From NCBI GenBank assembly GCA_016931555.1, contig JAFGEM010000092.1, forward strand, positions 1-12,116: a stretch of 12,116 nt of DNA, given 5' to 3'. The notes beneath the pieces are model-generated. The model was given only the letters and a program-made list of their open reading frames with translations. It had not been told where the DNA came from and made no database searches. Each line of letters opens with the position of its first letter. Within the stretch, counting starts at the first letter, position 1. Both the position numbers and the translations under genes were made by a program. Source of the stretch: Candidatus Iainarchaeum sp. (GTDB lineage Archaea; Iainarchaeota; Iainarchaeia; Iainarchaeales; GCA-2688035). Shown in pieces: positions 4,531 to 11,797 of this stretch.

Positions 4531-7011
4531 ATGGGTGTTGATTTCAAAAAACTTGAGTCCAAGTGGCAGAAAAAATGGGCCATTGCAGAGGTTTTCAAGA
4601 GCCGCCCGGCAAAAGGCAAGAAAAAGTTTTATTGTTTGGAAATGTTTCCCTATCCCTCGGGATCTGGATTGCATATGGGCCATGCTTTTAATTACACTAT
4701 TGGTGACATTTACGCGCGCTTCAAAAGAATGCAGGGCTACAATGTCCTCTATCCCATGGGTTATGATGCGCTTGGATTGCCAGCAGAAAACGCTGCAATA
4801 AAAGCCGGAGTCCACCCAAAAAAACATACTGCGGATGCAATAAAAAATTTTGTGAACCAGCAAAAGCTTTTGGGCTTGAGCTATGATTGGGAGCGAATGG
4901 TTGTAACTTACGAGCCAAATTATTACGCATGGAACCAGCACTTGTTTTTGGATTTATATGATACTGGCTTGGTTTACAAGGAAAAAGCGCCTGCAAACTG
5001 GTGCCCAAAGTGCGAGACAGTGCTTGCAAACGAGCAAGTGCACAGCGGACATTGCTGGAGGCATCCAGATACTGAGGTTGAAACAAAAAATTTGGAACAA
5101 TGGTTCATAAAAACAACTGCATATGCAGACGAATTGTTAGAGGGCTTGGAAGAGGTAGACTGGCCTGAGAGAATAAAGGCAATGCAGCGCAATTGGATTG
5201 GAAAAAGCAGCGGAATAGAATTGGATTTTCCAATAATTGACTCTGAAAAAACACTCTCAATATTTACTACGCGCCCCGACACTTGCTATGGAATTACTTT
5301 CATGGTTCTTGCTCCCGAGCACCCTTGGCTTGAAGAGCTTGTTGCCGGCAATGAAAACAAGAAGGAGATTCTTGCGTTTGCAAAAGAACTTGCAAAAGCA
5401 GATGAAATAACAAGAACAGCAGAAGGAAAAGAAAAAAGGGGGATGTTTATTGGGCGATATTGCACTAACCCGTTCACAAATGCAGCAGTGCCAATTTTTA
5501 TTGGAGAATTTGTTTTAGCCCACTATGGGACCGGAGCAATAATGGCTGTTCCTGCCCATGACCAGAGAGATTTTGAATTTGCAAAAAAACATGATATCCC
5601 GATTAAGGTTGTGATCCAACCAAAAGGCACACGGCTTGATGAGGCAACAATGAAAAGGGCATTTGTGGATGCAGGCATTCTTATTAACTCAGGAGAATTT
5701 GACGGTGTAAACAATATTGAAGCAATTGAATTGATCAGTGATTTTGCTGAGGCAAACGGATTTGGAACGAGAAAAATAAATTACAAATTGAGAGACTGGC
5801 TTGTTTCTCGGCAGAGGTATTGGGGCACTCCAATACCAATTGTTTACTGTGCAAAGTGTGGCATTGTTCCTGTTCCAAAAAAAGATTTGCCTGTTCTTTT
5901 GCCTGAAAAAGTAAAATTTGGTTTTGGAAATCCATTGGAAACAAGCAAGGAATTTGTTGAAACAAAATGCCCCAAATGCAGGGGAAAGGCAACAAGAGAA
6001 ACAGACACAATGGACACTTTCTTTGATTCAAGCTGGTATTTCCTCCGCTTCTGCGATCCAAAAAACAAGTTAAAGCCCTTTGACAGGAAAAGAACTGATT
6101 ATTGGATGCCTGTAGACCAGTATATTGGGGGCGCTGAACACGCATGCATGCACCTTATTTACGCGCGCTTTTTCACAAAAGCCTTGCGAGACATTGGATA
6201 CTTTTCAATAGACGAGCCTTTTTCCAAGCTTTTTAACCAGGGAATGCTGCACGGAGAAGACGGCTTTGTAATGTCAAAATCAAGGGGAAATGTAGTGAAT
6301 CCCATTGAAATGATTGAAAAATACAGTGCAGACATTCTTCGCTTTTATCTTGTGTCAATTGCCTCTCCCGACAAGGACATGGTTTGGAGTGACAAGGGAA
6401 TTGAAAGCAGCGCCAAGTTTGTGAACAAAATTTACAATTATTTTGGGGGAATAAAGAAGGGAAAAAGCACTCCAAGGATTGAGAGCAAATTAAACAAGAC
6501 TCTTAAGGAAGTGACTGTTCACATTGAAAATTTTGAGTATAATAACGCAATTTTGAAGCTCCGGCAATTGTTTGATTCTCTTGGAAAAACAGAGAGCAAA
6601 CAAACTCTTGGAGTTTTCCTTCAAATGATTAGTGTCTTCTGCCCGCACATTGCAGAAGAGCTCTGGGCAAAGCTTGGGAACAAGAAAATGGTTTCAACTG
6701 AAAAATGGCCAAAGGCTGAGGAAAAAAAGATTAACGAACAGTTTGAAAAAGAGGATAATGCAATTGAACAGCTTGTTAATGATTTGAACCATGTGAAGGG
6801 CATTGTCCAAAGCAAGGGCAAAAAGCCAAAGAGCGCGTTTGTTTACACTATTCCTAAAGAGAAAGAATTGTTTTCAGGGCAGATTGAAAGCCTTGAAAAC
6901 AGGACAGGGTTAAAGATAAGTGTTTTTGCAGTCAACGACAAGGGAAAGCGCGATCCCGAGAATAAAGCTGCAAAAGCCAAGCCATTGAAACCCGCAATTT
7001 TTATGGAATAG
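4531..7011 (+). CDS. leuS: Leucyl-tRNA synthetase, bacterial type
   Basis: Charges tRNA-Leu with leucine (class I) and hydrolyses mischarged tRNA in its CP1 domain. The HIGH motif is HMGH (48-51) within a bacterial-style MFPYPSGSGLHMGH. The first zinc site is C158, C161, C175, H178; the last ligand is usually Cys (CWRC), here CWRH. The CP1 editing site has TTRPD (246-250) and AVPAHDQRD with the catalytic-pocket Asp344. A second zinc pair C440/C443 with C480/C483 frames the part before DTFFDSSWYF. The KMSKS loop is VMSKSRGN (580-587): the first Lys is Val but the catalytic Lys583 is kept. The C-terminal anticodon and LeuRS-specific domains finish in KAKPLKPAIF. The 826-aa length and the CP1 placement fit bacterial LeuRS (~860 aa), not archaeal (~940-970 aa). 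It stands alone, 90 nt before the next gene. Confidence 0.97.
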   Translation: MGVDFKKLESKWQKKWAIAEVFKSRPAKGKKKFYCLEMFPYPSGSGLHMGHAFNYTIGDIYARFKRMQGYNVLYPMGYDALGLPAENAAIKAGVHPKKHTADAIKNFVNQQKLLGLSYDWERMVVTYEPNYYAWNQHLFLDLYDTGLVYKEKAPANWCPKCETVLANEQVHSGHCWRHPDTEVETKNLEQWFIKTTAYADELLEGLEEVDWPERIKAMQRNWIGKSSGIELDFPIIDSEKTLSIFTTRPDTCYGITFMVLAPEHPWLEELVAGNENKKEILAFAKELAKADEITRTAEGKEKRGMFIGRYCTNPFTNAAVPIFIGEFVLAHYGTGAIMAVPAHDQRDFEFAKKHDIPIKVVIQPKGTRLDEATMKRAFVDAGILINSGEFDGVNNIEAIELISDFAEANGFGTRKINYKLRDWLVSRQRYWGTPIPIVYCAKCGIVPVPKKDLPVLLPEKVKFGFGNPLETSKEFVETKCPKCRGKATRETDTMDTFFDSSWYFLRFCDPKNKLKPFDRKRTDYWMPVDQYIGGAEHACMHLIYARFFTKALRDIGYFSIDEPFSKLFNQGMLHGEDGFVMSKSRGNVVNPIEMIEKYSADILRFYLVSIASPDKDMVWSDKGIESSAKFVNKIYNYFGGIKKGKSTPRIESKLNKTLKEVTVHIENFEYNNAILKLRQLFDSLGKTESKQTLGVFLQMISVFCPHIAEELWAKLGNKKMVSTEKWPKAEEKKINEQFEKEDNAIEQLVNDLNHVKGIVQSKGKKPKSAFVYTIPKEKELFSGQIESLENRTGLKISVFAVNDKGKRDPENKAAKAKPLKPAIFME

Positions 7012-7070
7012 GCGTATGCTGATTGCATAATTCGATTTATAACTTTTCTTTGAAATTTTATAACCCAAGT

Positions 7071-7081
7071 ATTAAATATTT
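7071..7081 (+). promoter_or_regulatory. TATA box of the class III signal-peptide gene
   Basis: ATTAAATATTT is centred about 26 bases before ATG 7102, predicting a leaderless mRNA. No Shine-Dalgarno sequence is present before this ATG. Confidence 0.55.
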
Positions 7082-7101
7082 GTTAATTCTACAATTTTAT
7101 C

Positions 7102-8256
7102 ATGTCACATATTGCGCAGTCTTCTTTGGAGTATGTTACCACGTATGGCTGGGCATTAATTCTCTTTATTGCTGTTGCTGCAGTAATTTTCTTTGTTCTT
7201 GCCCCTGATTCTGGTGAACTGCGTTTCAAGACTGATTCTACAAAATTTTTGGTTCGCTCAAGTGATAATGATGAAGGGGGTTTTGCAGTAGAAATTATTA
7301 ATGCAACAGGCCGCCCAATAACTATTGATTCTATTGATCATGGGAATTTTGAAATAACAAGCCCTCAAACAGGAGAAATAATCCCAAGCGGCGGAACAAT
7401 AACAATAACAGGAAATTTTCCTCAACAAGGAGTGCTTTCTGGCGGCTCTTTTTCAATAGCCTATTCAGGAGAAGAATCAGGCTTAGTAACAGTGGCAGTG
7501 GAAGTTGAAGAGAGTAATCCTCAACAATTATGCCCAGATCAAACATGTTCCTTGGAAGAAAATTGCCCTGCAGACTCAGATGCCTGCCCTGAGCTTGAAA
7601 CATGCGTTTCAAACATTTGCTCGGGTGGTTGTACAGCCGCGCCTATTGCGTCCGGCTTAGAGGATAGCAAAGGAGAAAACCTTTGCAATGAAACTGTTGG
7701 CTGTGATTATCCCCCCTGTGCATGTAATGGAAGCGGTGAATGCGTAAATTTGCCTTTAACCTGTGCAGAAGCCGGTGGGGCTTGTACTATGAGCCCCTGT
7801 GGCATTGCAGAGGCATATCCTCCCGGAGACTATGACTGTGGAAACTTGACAGATGTTTTAGCGCCGTATTGCTGTATTCCAAATAACGAGTGTACAGATG
7901 CTAACGGAGTCTGCTTTCCAGAAGGCTGTGCTTTTACCCCGTACGGGAGCTATGTTGACGGCGGAGAGGCAGAGTGTGTTGCAGAGCATGGTTTTGACTG
8001 GCACTGCTGCCAAAACTGCACAGATGCAGGAGGCGTTTGTACAATTTCAAGTCCCGGCAGTCTAACTCCTTATCCTCCGGGAGATGCCGAATGTTCGGAA
8101 ACTTGGGGGCCTTACTGCCATATTCCCGGAACAGAATGTAGTGATGCTAGCGGCTATTGTAATGAAGTTGGATGCCCAATAGAGGTTTATCCTTTGGGGC
8201 AAGCACAGTGCATATTCGAAAATGGCTTTGACTTTTATTGCTGTCTTGATAGTTAG
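7102..8256 (+). CDS. Pilin-like (class III signal peptide) surface protein with four cysteine-rich modules
   Basis: A 384-aa exported protein. The N-terminus MSHIA|QSSLEY, followed by a hydrophobic helix (about 12-34), is an archaeal class III signal peptide, cut by a prepilin-type peptidase just before Gln6 and able to pack into a type IV pilus-like fibre or stay membrane-anchored. Residues 36-135 are Gly/Thr/Ser-rich beta strands, probably a beta-sandwich. Residues 143-218 hold 12 cysteines. Four tandem modules follow from Cys221, Cys264, Cys306 and Cys346 to the end, 39-43 aa each, of the form C-x-[DE]-A-x-G-x-C...C...G-x-x-x-C...C-C. In all there are 34 cysteines, so an oxidised, disulfide-rich outer-surface domain is likely. 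Module order is A-B-A-B (see findings). It has its own promoter and neighbours unrelated to it. The function, such as adhesion to a host or surface, is inference. Confidence 0.85.
   Translation: MSHIAQSSLEYVTTYGWALILFIAVAAVIFFVLAPDSGELRFKTDSTKFLVRSSDNDEGGFAVEIINATGRPITIDSIDHGNFEITSPQTGEIIPSGGTITITGNFPQQGVLSGGSFSIAYSGEESGLVTVAVEVEESNPQQLCPDQTCSLEENCPADSDACPELETCVSNICSGGCTAAPIASGLEDSKGENLCNETVGCDYPPCACNGSGECVNLPLTCAEAGGACTMSPCGIAEAYPPGDYDCGNLTDVLAPYCCIPNNECTDANGVCFPEGCAFTPYGSYVDGGEAECVAEHGFDWHCCQNCTDAGGVCTISSPGSLTPYPPGDAECSETWGPYCHIPGTECSDASGYCNEVGCPIEVYPLGQAQCIFENGFDFYCCLDS
7762..8253 (+). repeat. Four tandem cysteine-rich protein modules (A-B-A-B)
   Basis: The modules begin at 7762, 7891, 8017 and 8137. 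Modules 1 and 3 share GGxCTxS...YPPGDxxC...PYCxIP; modules 2 and 4 share DAxGxC...GC...GxAxCxxExGFDxxCC. This points to duplication of an ~84-residue two-module unit. DNA identity between copies is low, so it is old or has diverged quickly. Confidence 0.8.
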
Positions 8257-8286
8257 CCGCCAAAAGCCCGTATTGCTGAATAAAAA

Positions 8287-8297
8287 CATTTAAATTC
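8287..8297 (+). promoter_or_regulatory. TATA box before the 8320 gene
   Basis: CATTTAAATTC lies about 25-30 bases before ATG 8320, again predicting a leaderless mRNA. The stretch from there to the ATG is A/T-rich without a ribosome-binding site. Confidence 0.5.
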
Positions 8298-8319
8298 AGT
8301 AATCTTATTTATTTATTTT

Positions 8320-8646
8320 ATGCCTAACCCTAAAAGACAAAACAGGAAGCCAAGGCAGGTTCCGAGGAAAACCAAAGAGATTTTTCGCCATGTGCGCGGT
8401 GTCTCGCCAAGAAAAAGAAAAAGCCTTGCCGAGAAGAGAAACCTGACTCTGCGAATGCTCGATTCGCTTTGGAAGGCTTCTGAGGGCAGCAGTGATTTGG
8501 AGCCTCTGGCAGCAAAAGACAGGGCAATGCTCAACGGCATAAGAGAAAGGCTTGTTGTGCAGCAGGGCACTTTTACAATGGCTGACCATACTAACGTGTC
8601 GCGCGTTTACAAAAGAGTGTTTGGGCCAAAAGCAAAGCCAGATTGA
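8320..8646 (+). CDS. Small very basic protein of unknown function (108 aa)
   Basis: I do not recognise this protein. The first ~37 residues are an Arg/Lys/Pro-rich tail (MPNPKRQNRKPRQVPRKTKE, then RHVRGVSPRKRKS) like the RNA-binding extensions of ribosomal or chromatin proteins. Residues about 40-85 look like two or three helices (LTLRMLDSLWKASEG and LAAKDRAMLNGIRERL). The last 20 are basic again (SRVYKRVFGPKAKP). There is no cysteine, signal peptide or membrane segment. ATG 8320 is supported by the TATA box about 27 bases upstream. Its stop codon directly abuts the stop codon of the convergent gene (8646/8647). A small RNA- or DNA-binding protein is the best guess from composition alone. Confidence 0.7.
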   Translation: MPNPKRQNRKPRQVPRKTKEIFRHVRGVSPRKRKSLAEKRNLTLRMLDSLWKASEGSSDLEPLAAKDRAMLNGIRERLVVQQGTFTMADHTNVSRVYKRVFGPKAKPD

Positions 8647-9036
8647 TTAAAAACCCTGTTTTCTCAGGAATTCTTCAAACGCACGCCATCTTTCTTTCAG
8701 TACGCGCCTTGATTCTGCAATTGGTTCCCCTTTTCTTTTTTCCCTGCCTAGGAAAGTAGAGGCAATGTTGATTCCCTGAACATATCTTCTAAATTCTGCT
8801 TTGATTTCTCCCCATTGCCCTGTGTGAATAAATTTTTCCTGGCACAGGAAGAAAAAAACCTGGTTTGGCTTTTCAGGCTTTGTCGTGCGTATCAAATTCC
8901 TTATTGCTCTTATTGTCTGCCCTGGACTGTTTTCCTGAAAAATTTTATCGAGATTGGGCCTTAAAATTCCAACAATTTTTTTTCTGGGAATAACTCTTTT
9001 AATTTCCGCTGCAGTGGTTTGTCTGGGTCTCGGCAT
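8647..9036 (-). CDS. Small basic protein of unknown function, argS operon (129 aa)
   Basis: I do not recognise this protein. From ATG 9036 it is 129 aa and basic. It starts with MPRPRQTTAAEIKRVIPRKK, has a hydrophobic-strand segment in the middle (QVFFFLCQEKFIHTG, about 69-83), and ends in a charged helix rich in Arg/Glu (RRVLKERWRAFEEFLRKQGF, 110-129). The frame is open back to TTG 9063 inside argS, but ATG 9036 starts 4 nt after the argS stop and is preceded by GTGAT, a partial Shine-Dalgarno match overlapping that stop. Translation is therefore probably coupled to argS. The alternation of helices and the TIRAIRNLIRTTKP segment suggest a small alpha/beta domain, but I can name no family. 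A role near tRNA charging is suggested only by the operon. Confidence 0.72.
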   Translation of the reverse strand: MPRPRQTTAAEIKRVIPRKKIVGILRPNLDKIFQENSPGQTIRAIRNLIRTTKPEKPNQVFFFLCQEKFIHTGQWGEIKAEFRRYVQGINIASTFLGREKRKGEPIAESRRVLKERWRAFEEFLRKQGF

Positions 9037-9040
9037 AAAA

Positions 9041-10756
9041 TCACATTTTTTCAAGCACTTCAATGTTTAAAAGTGCCAACCCGTTTTTTAGGATTTGTGA
9101 TGTTGCTGCTACAAGCGCCAAACGTGCTTTTGCAGTGTTTTTGTCTTTTGCATTTATTACGGAAAGCTCGTGGTAGAATGAGTTGAATTGTTCCGCAAGG
9201 CTTATGAGGTAGTGGCAGAGTGTATGCGGGCTCATGTTTGAACCTGTTTTTTCCATTATTTTAGGGTATTCGGATAAAATTGAAACAAGTTTTGTTTCCA
9301 AAGGCTCTTTTAACAAGTCAAATTTAATGCTTTTAAATTCTCCTGCTTTTGCTTTCCTGAGAATGCTTTTTGCACGCGCATAAGTGTATTGCAAATAAGG
9401 GCCTGTTTCTCCCTCAAATGCAATGCTTTTTTTTGGGTCAAAATTCATGTCGCGTGCAACATCAATTTTTAGGAGATAAAATTTTATTGCTGCCAAAGCA
9501 ATTTTTTCCCTGCGCAGCAAAATTTCCTTTTTGCTTAAGCCCTTGTGCCTTTTTTTGATTTCCTTTTCCGCGAGCACTGCCATTTCGTCCATGAGATTGT
9601 CTGCATCAACTACTTTTCCTTCCCTTGATTTCATTTTTCCTTCAGGCAAAAAAACCATTCCGAACGCGAGGTGAAAGCATTTTTTTGCCCATTCAAATCC
9701 AAGCTTTTCAAATATTGCAAACAACTGTTTTAGGTAAAAATTTTGTTCGTTTCCCACAACCCAGATTGCTTTATCCAAACCAAATTTTTCAAACTTGTGT
9801 TTTGTAAGCACAAGGTCATTGGAAATGTAAATGCTTGTGCCGTCTGCACGCATTACAATTTTATCCTGCATTTCAGGTTCAAGCCTTGCAATTATTGCGC
9901 CAGCAGAATCCTTTTCAAACACCCCTTTTTTCAAACCCAGTTCTATTACTGGTTTTGCTTTGCCGTAAAATTGTGATTCAAAAAACTCTGTTTCAAACCT
10001 GCTTCCAAAGCGCTTATAAGTTTCCTTGAACCCCTTTAGAATCCAGTTGTTCATTTTTTTCCACAATGCGCGGGTTTCTTTGTCTCCCGCTTCCCATTTT
10101 TTGAGCATTTCCTGTGCCTCTTCCTCGAGCTTCGGGTTTTTCTCGGCTTCTTTTGCAAATTTTACGTAAAAATCTCCTACAAAATGGTCGCTCTTATTTT
10201 TTGCCTTTTCCGGAGTTTTGCCTTTCCCAAATTTTTTGTATGCAAGCATGCTCTTGCAAATGTGAATTCCCCTGTCATTGTACAAATTTGCGCGAATTAC
10301 TTTGTTTCCGTTGGCTTCAAGAATATTTGAAACAGCCATTCCAATTGAATCATTTCTCAAATGCCCTAAATGAAGCGGCTTGTTTGTGTTTGGAGCAGAG
10401 TATTCCACCATAATTTTTTTGCCTGTTTTTTCAGAGCACCCAAATTTTTCCTTTTTTTTCAAAATTTCGGGAATAATTTGCTTTGCAAGGCCCTGTTTTT
10501 GCAGAAAAAAATTGAGGTATGCTCCAATTGCTTCTGCTTTTTCAAAGCCCTGCGGAAGCTTCACGCCTTCTTTCAATTCCTTGGCAATTTCTGCAGGCGC
10601 CTTTTTGAGTACGGGCGCGAGCTTAAAACAGGGCAGTGCAGTATCCCCCAATTTTGAGTCTTTCGGAGTCTCGAGAAAACCCTCTATCGTTTGCGCTGTT
10701 AATTGGCCTGAAATTGAATTTGAAATAGCCTGTGCCAATTCTTTTTTGAAGTCCAT
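9041..10756 (-). CDS. argS: Arginyl-tRNA synthetase
   Basis: Charges tRNA-Arg with arginine; a class I synthetase that needs tRNA bound for activation. It has an N-terminal Add-1 domain for the tRNA elbow (about 1-100, with GDTALPCFKLA), the HIGH motif as HLGH (129-132) in YSAPNTNKPLHLGHLRN, a helical insertion at about 180-240, and the KMSKS-like loop as GKMKSREGK (373-381). The C-terminal DALR anticodon-binding helices begin near GPYLQYTYARA (452-462). The 571-aa length is normal. The motif loop lacks the canonical second Lys-Ser, which is common in ArgRS because a Lys near HIGH compensates. It is first in a likely two-gene operon with the 8647-9036 gene and lies about 1.1 kb downstream of a tRNA-Arg gene on the same strand. 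Start ATG 10756 follows a TATA-like element by about 32 bases. Confidence 0.96.
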   Translation of the reverse strand: MDFKKELAQAISNSISGQLTAQTIEGFLETPKDSKLGDTALPCFKLAPVLKKAPAEIAKELKEGVKLPQGFEKAEAIGAYLNFFLQKQGLAKQIIPEILKKKEKFGCSEKTGKKIMVEYSAPNTNKPLHLGHLRNDSIGMAVSNILEANGNKVIRANLYNDRGIHICKSMLAYKKFGKGKTPEKAKNKSDHFVGDFYVKFAKEAEKNPKLEEEAQEMLKKWEAGDKETRALWKKMNNWILKGFKETYKRFGSRFETEFFESQFYGKAKPVIELGLKKGVFEKDSAGAIIARLEPEMQDKIVMRADGTSIYISNDLVLTKHKFEKFGLDKAIWVVGNEQNFYLKQLFAIFEKLGFEWAKKCFHLAFGMVFLPEGKMKSREGKVVDADNLMDEMAVLAEKEIKKRHKGLSKKEILLRREKIALAAIKFYLLKIDVARDMNFDPKKSIAFEGETGPYLQYTYARAKSILRKAKAGEFKSIKFDLLKEPLETKLVSILSEYPKIMEKTGSNMSPHTLCHYLISLAEQFNSFYHELSVINAKDKNTAKARLALVAATSQILKNGLALLNIEVLEKM

Positions 10757-10783
10757 TTAAACCAATTATAATTAGCTTATTCA

Positions 10784-10794
10784 GATTTAAAAAA
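10784..10794 (-). promoter_or_regulatory. TATA-like element before argS
   Basis: On the minus strand this reads TTTTTTAAATC, about 30-38 bases before ATG 10756, which would leave only a very short leader. It lies in the 59-nt gap between argS and the upstream acetyltransferase, so argS can be expressed separately. Confidence 0.45.
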
Positions 10795-10815
10795 CTATTA
10801 CACCCGCGGAAAAGC

Positions 10816-11265
10816 TCAGATTTCTATCTGCATTGCTGTTTCATCACAGTCAGGGAATTTTACGCAGTTAATGCAGTCAGCCCAAATTTTGTGGGGCAAC
10901 ACATCTTTTGGAATCTCTTGAAAGCCAATTTTTTTGAAAAAATCAGGAACATATGTAAGTGTGAACACTTTCTGCAATTCAAGGCGCTTTGCCTCTGCAA
11001 GGCACTCCTCTACAATGCCTTTTCCAATGCCTTTTCGCCAGTGCTCTTCCTTTACAGCAAGGCTGCGTATTTCTCCAAGACCTTCCCAGCAAATGTGAAG
11101 GGCACAGCATGCCTTTATTTCGCTGTTTTCTTCAAACACAACAAAATCGCGCAATTGCTCGTAAATGCTTAACGCGCTTCTGTCTAACAGCAGGCCTTTT
11201 GCAGCATAAGAGGAAAGCAAAGCCTTTATTTGCTTGACATCAGAGATTTTTGCCTTTCGAATCAT
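10816..11265 (-). CDS. ArgA-like GNAT acetyltransferase (COG1246 type)
   Basis: A 149-aa single-domain acetyltransferase. The start MIRKAKISDVKQIKALL, the middle FVVFEENSEIKACCALHICWEGLGEIRSLAV (41-71), motif A with HWRKGIGKG (75-83), the VFTLTYVPDFFKKIGF segment (100-115) and the PHKIWADCINCVKFPDCDE tail with C131, C134, C140 (124-142) are the hallmarks of the short ArgA-like family related to N-acetylglutamate synthase. Family members acetylate glutamate or other amino-group substrates. Whether this one makes N-acetylglutamate is unsure, because such genomes often lack arginine synthesis and no other arg biosynthesis gene is visible here. The conserved cysteines may bind metal or be structural. 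It begins 15 nt behind the tyrosine-rich gene on the same strand and ends 59 nt before argS, so cotranscription with the upstream gene is possible. Confidence 0.9.
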   Translation of the reverse strand: MIRKAKISDVKQIKALLSSYAAKGLLLDRSALSIYEQLRDFVVFEENSEIKACCALHICWEGLGEIRSLAVKEEHWRKGIGKGIVEECLAEAKRLELQKVFTLTYVPDFFKKIGFQEIPKDVLPHKIWADCINCVKFPDCDETAMQIEI

Positions 11266-11280
11266 TTAGAAACAGTTCTT

Positions 11281-11691
11281 TTAGCTGTACACTACTACTG
11301 GCCCTGAGTAATAGGGAGAGCCTACATAATAATAGCCCCTATACGTGTATGGGCTTGGATAGTATGAAATGCTTGGCGTATAGTACGGCACTCTATATTG
11401 CTGCTGTGGCACGTAATAAGTGTAATAATTATAGCTTCTTGTTGGATATCTCGGCACATAATAATTGGCGCTCCCATAACTCCTGTAACAATAACTGTAG
11501 TGGCAAACACTGCGCAAAAACCCGCCTACACTGCCCTCATACTCATAATCAATTCCATGGCCTTCATACTCTATTTCAAGCTCGCCATCATCATACTCTA
11601 TTTCCAAATCATGCCATGCAAGCGCAGTGCCCGCGCTGAATAAAACAAACAAGCCTAATACCGCTATTAATGCGGCTGTTTTTTGTGTCAT
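11281..11691 (-). CDS. Small secreted tyrosine-rich protein
   Basis: From ATG 11691 this is 136 aa. Residues 1-25 form a classical Sec signal peptide (K4, hydrophobic core LIAVLGLFVLFSAG, cleavage after ALA). The mature part of about 111 aa has an acidic start with short repeats (DLEIEYDDG, ELEIEYEGHG, IDYEYEG), then a region with two cysteines (SVCHYSYC), then a proline/tyrosine-rich tail with YYVP, YYTP, YYPSPY and YYYVGSPYY. I count 29 tyrosines, about 26% of the mature chain, with almost no lysine. Such composition suggests an unstructured or self-associating wall, matrix or surface polypeptide; I know no named family. The frame extends further upstream (to 11754) into the tRNA-like repeat, but ATG 11691 gives the good signal peptide and lies about 25 bases after a TATA box. 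Confidence 0.8.
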   Translation of the reverse strand: MTQKTAALIAVLGLFVLFSAGTALAWHDLEIEYDDGELEIEYEGHGIDYEYEGSVGGFLRSVCHYSYCYRSYGSANYYVPRYPTRSYNYYTYYVPQQQYRVPYYTPSISYYPSPYTYRGYYYVGSPYYSGPVVVYS

Positions 11692-11710
11692 AATAAAATT
11701 CGAGTTCAAA

Positions 11711-11720
11711 AGATTTAAAA
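11711..11720 (-). promoter_or_regulatory. TATA box of the tyrosine-rich protein gene
   Basis: On the minus strand this is TTTTAAATCT, centred about 25 bases before ATG 11691, predicting a leaderless mRNA. It lies just downstream of the duplicated tRNA 3' end. Confidence 0.5.
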
Positions 11721-11732
11721 GAGTGAGTAGAA

Positions 11733-11751
11733 CGGACCTGGCTGATTTGAA
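11733..11751 (-). repeat. Near-copy of the tRNA-Arg 3' end
   Basis: On the minus strand, 19 nt run from the T-loop (TTCAAATC) through the 3' acceptor strand and discriminator (GCCAGGTCCG). They match the tRNA-Arg gene 94 bp away except for CG replaced by A. The rest of a tRNA is not recognisable here. Possible origins are an att-like remnant of an integrated element or a degenerate tandem tRNA copy. Confidence 0.6.
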
Positions 11752-11779
11752 CAAGCCTTTTTCTCAGGAAAAAGCCTTG
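11752..11779 (-). other. Hairpin downstream of tRNA-Arg
   Basis: Twelve-base arms at 11752-11763 and 11768-11779 pair in 11 of 12 positions around a 4-base loop (CTGA on the minus strand). It abuts the duplicated tRNA 3' end. It could be a processing or termination structure or part of a small RNA. Confidence 0.5.
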
Positions 11780-11797
11780 GGAAACCATTAACTCGGG

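Noticed and set aside
7023..7208. 61-aa plus-strand frame before the pilin-like gene
   Set aside because: It is Cys/Tyr-biased, overlaps the true gene in another frame, and crosses its promoter.
9037..9063. TTG start of the small argS-operon gene inside argS
   Set aside because: It would overlap argS. ATG 9036, 4 nt after the argS stop, is the simpler start.
10114..10760. Plus-strand open frames opposite argS (up to 126 aa)
   Set aside because: They are shadows of the argS coding frame with unlikely Cys/Phe/Leu composition.
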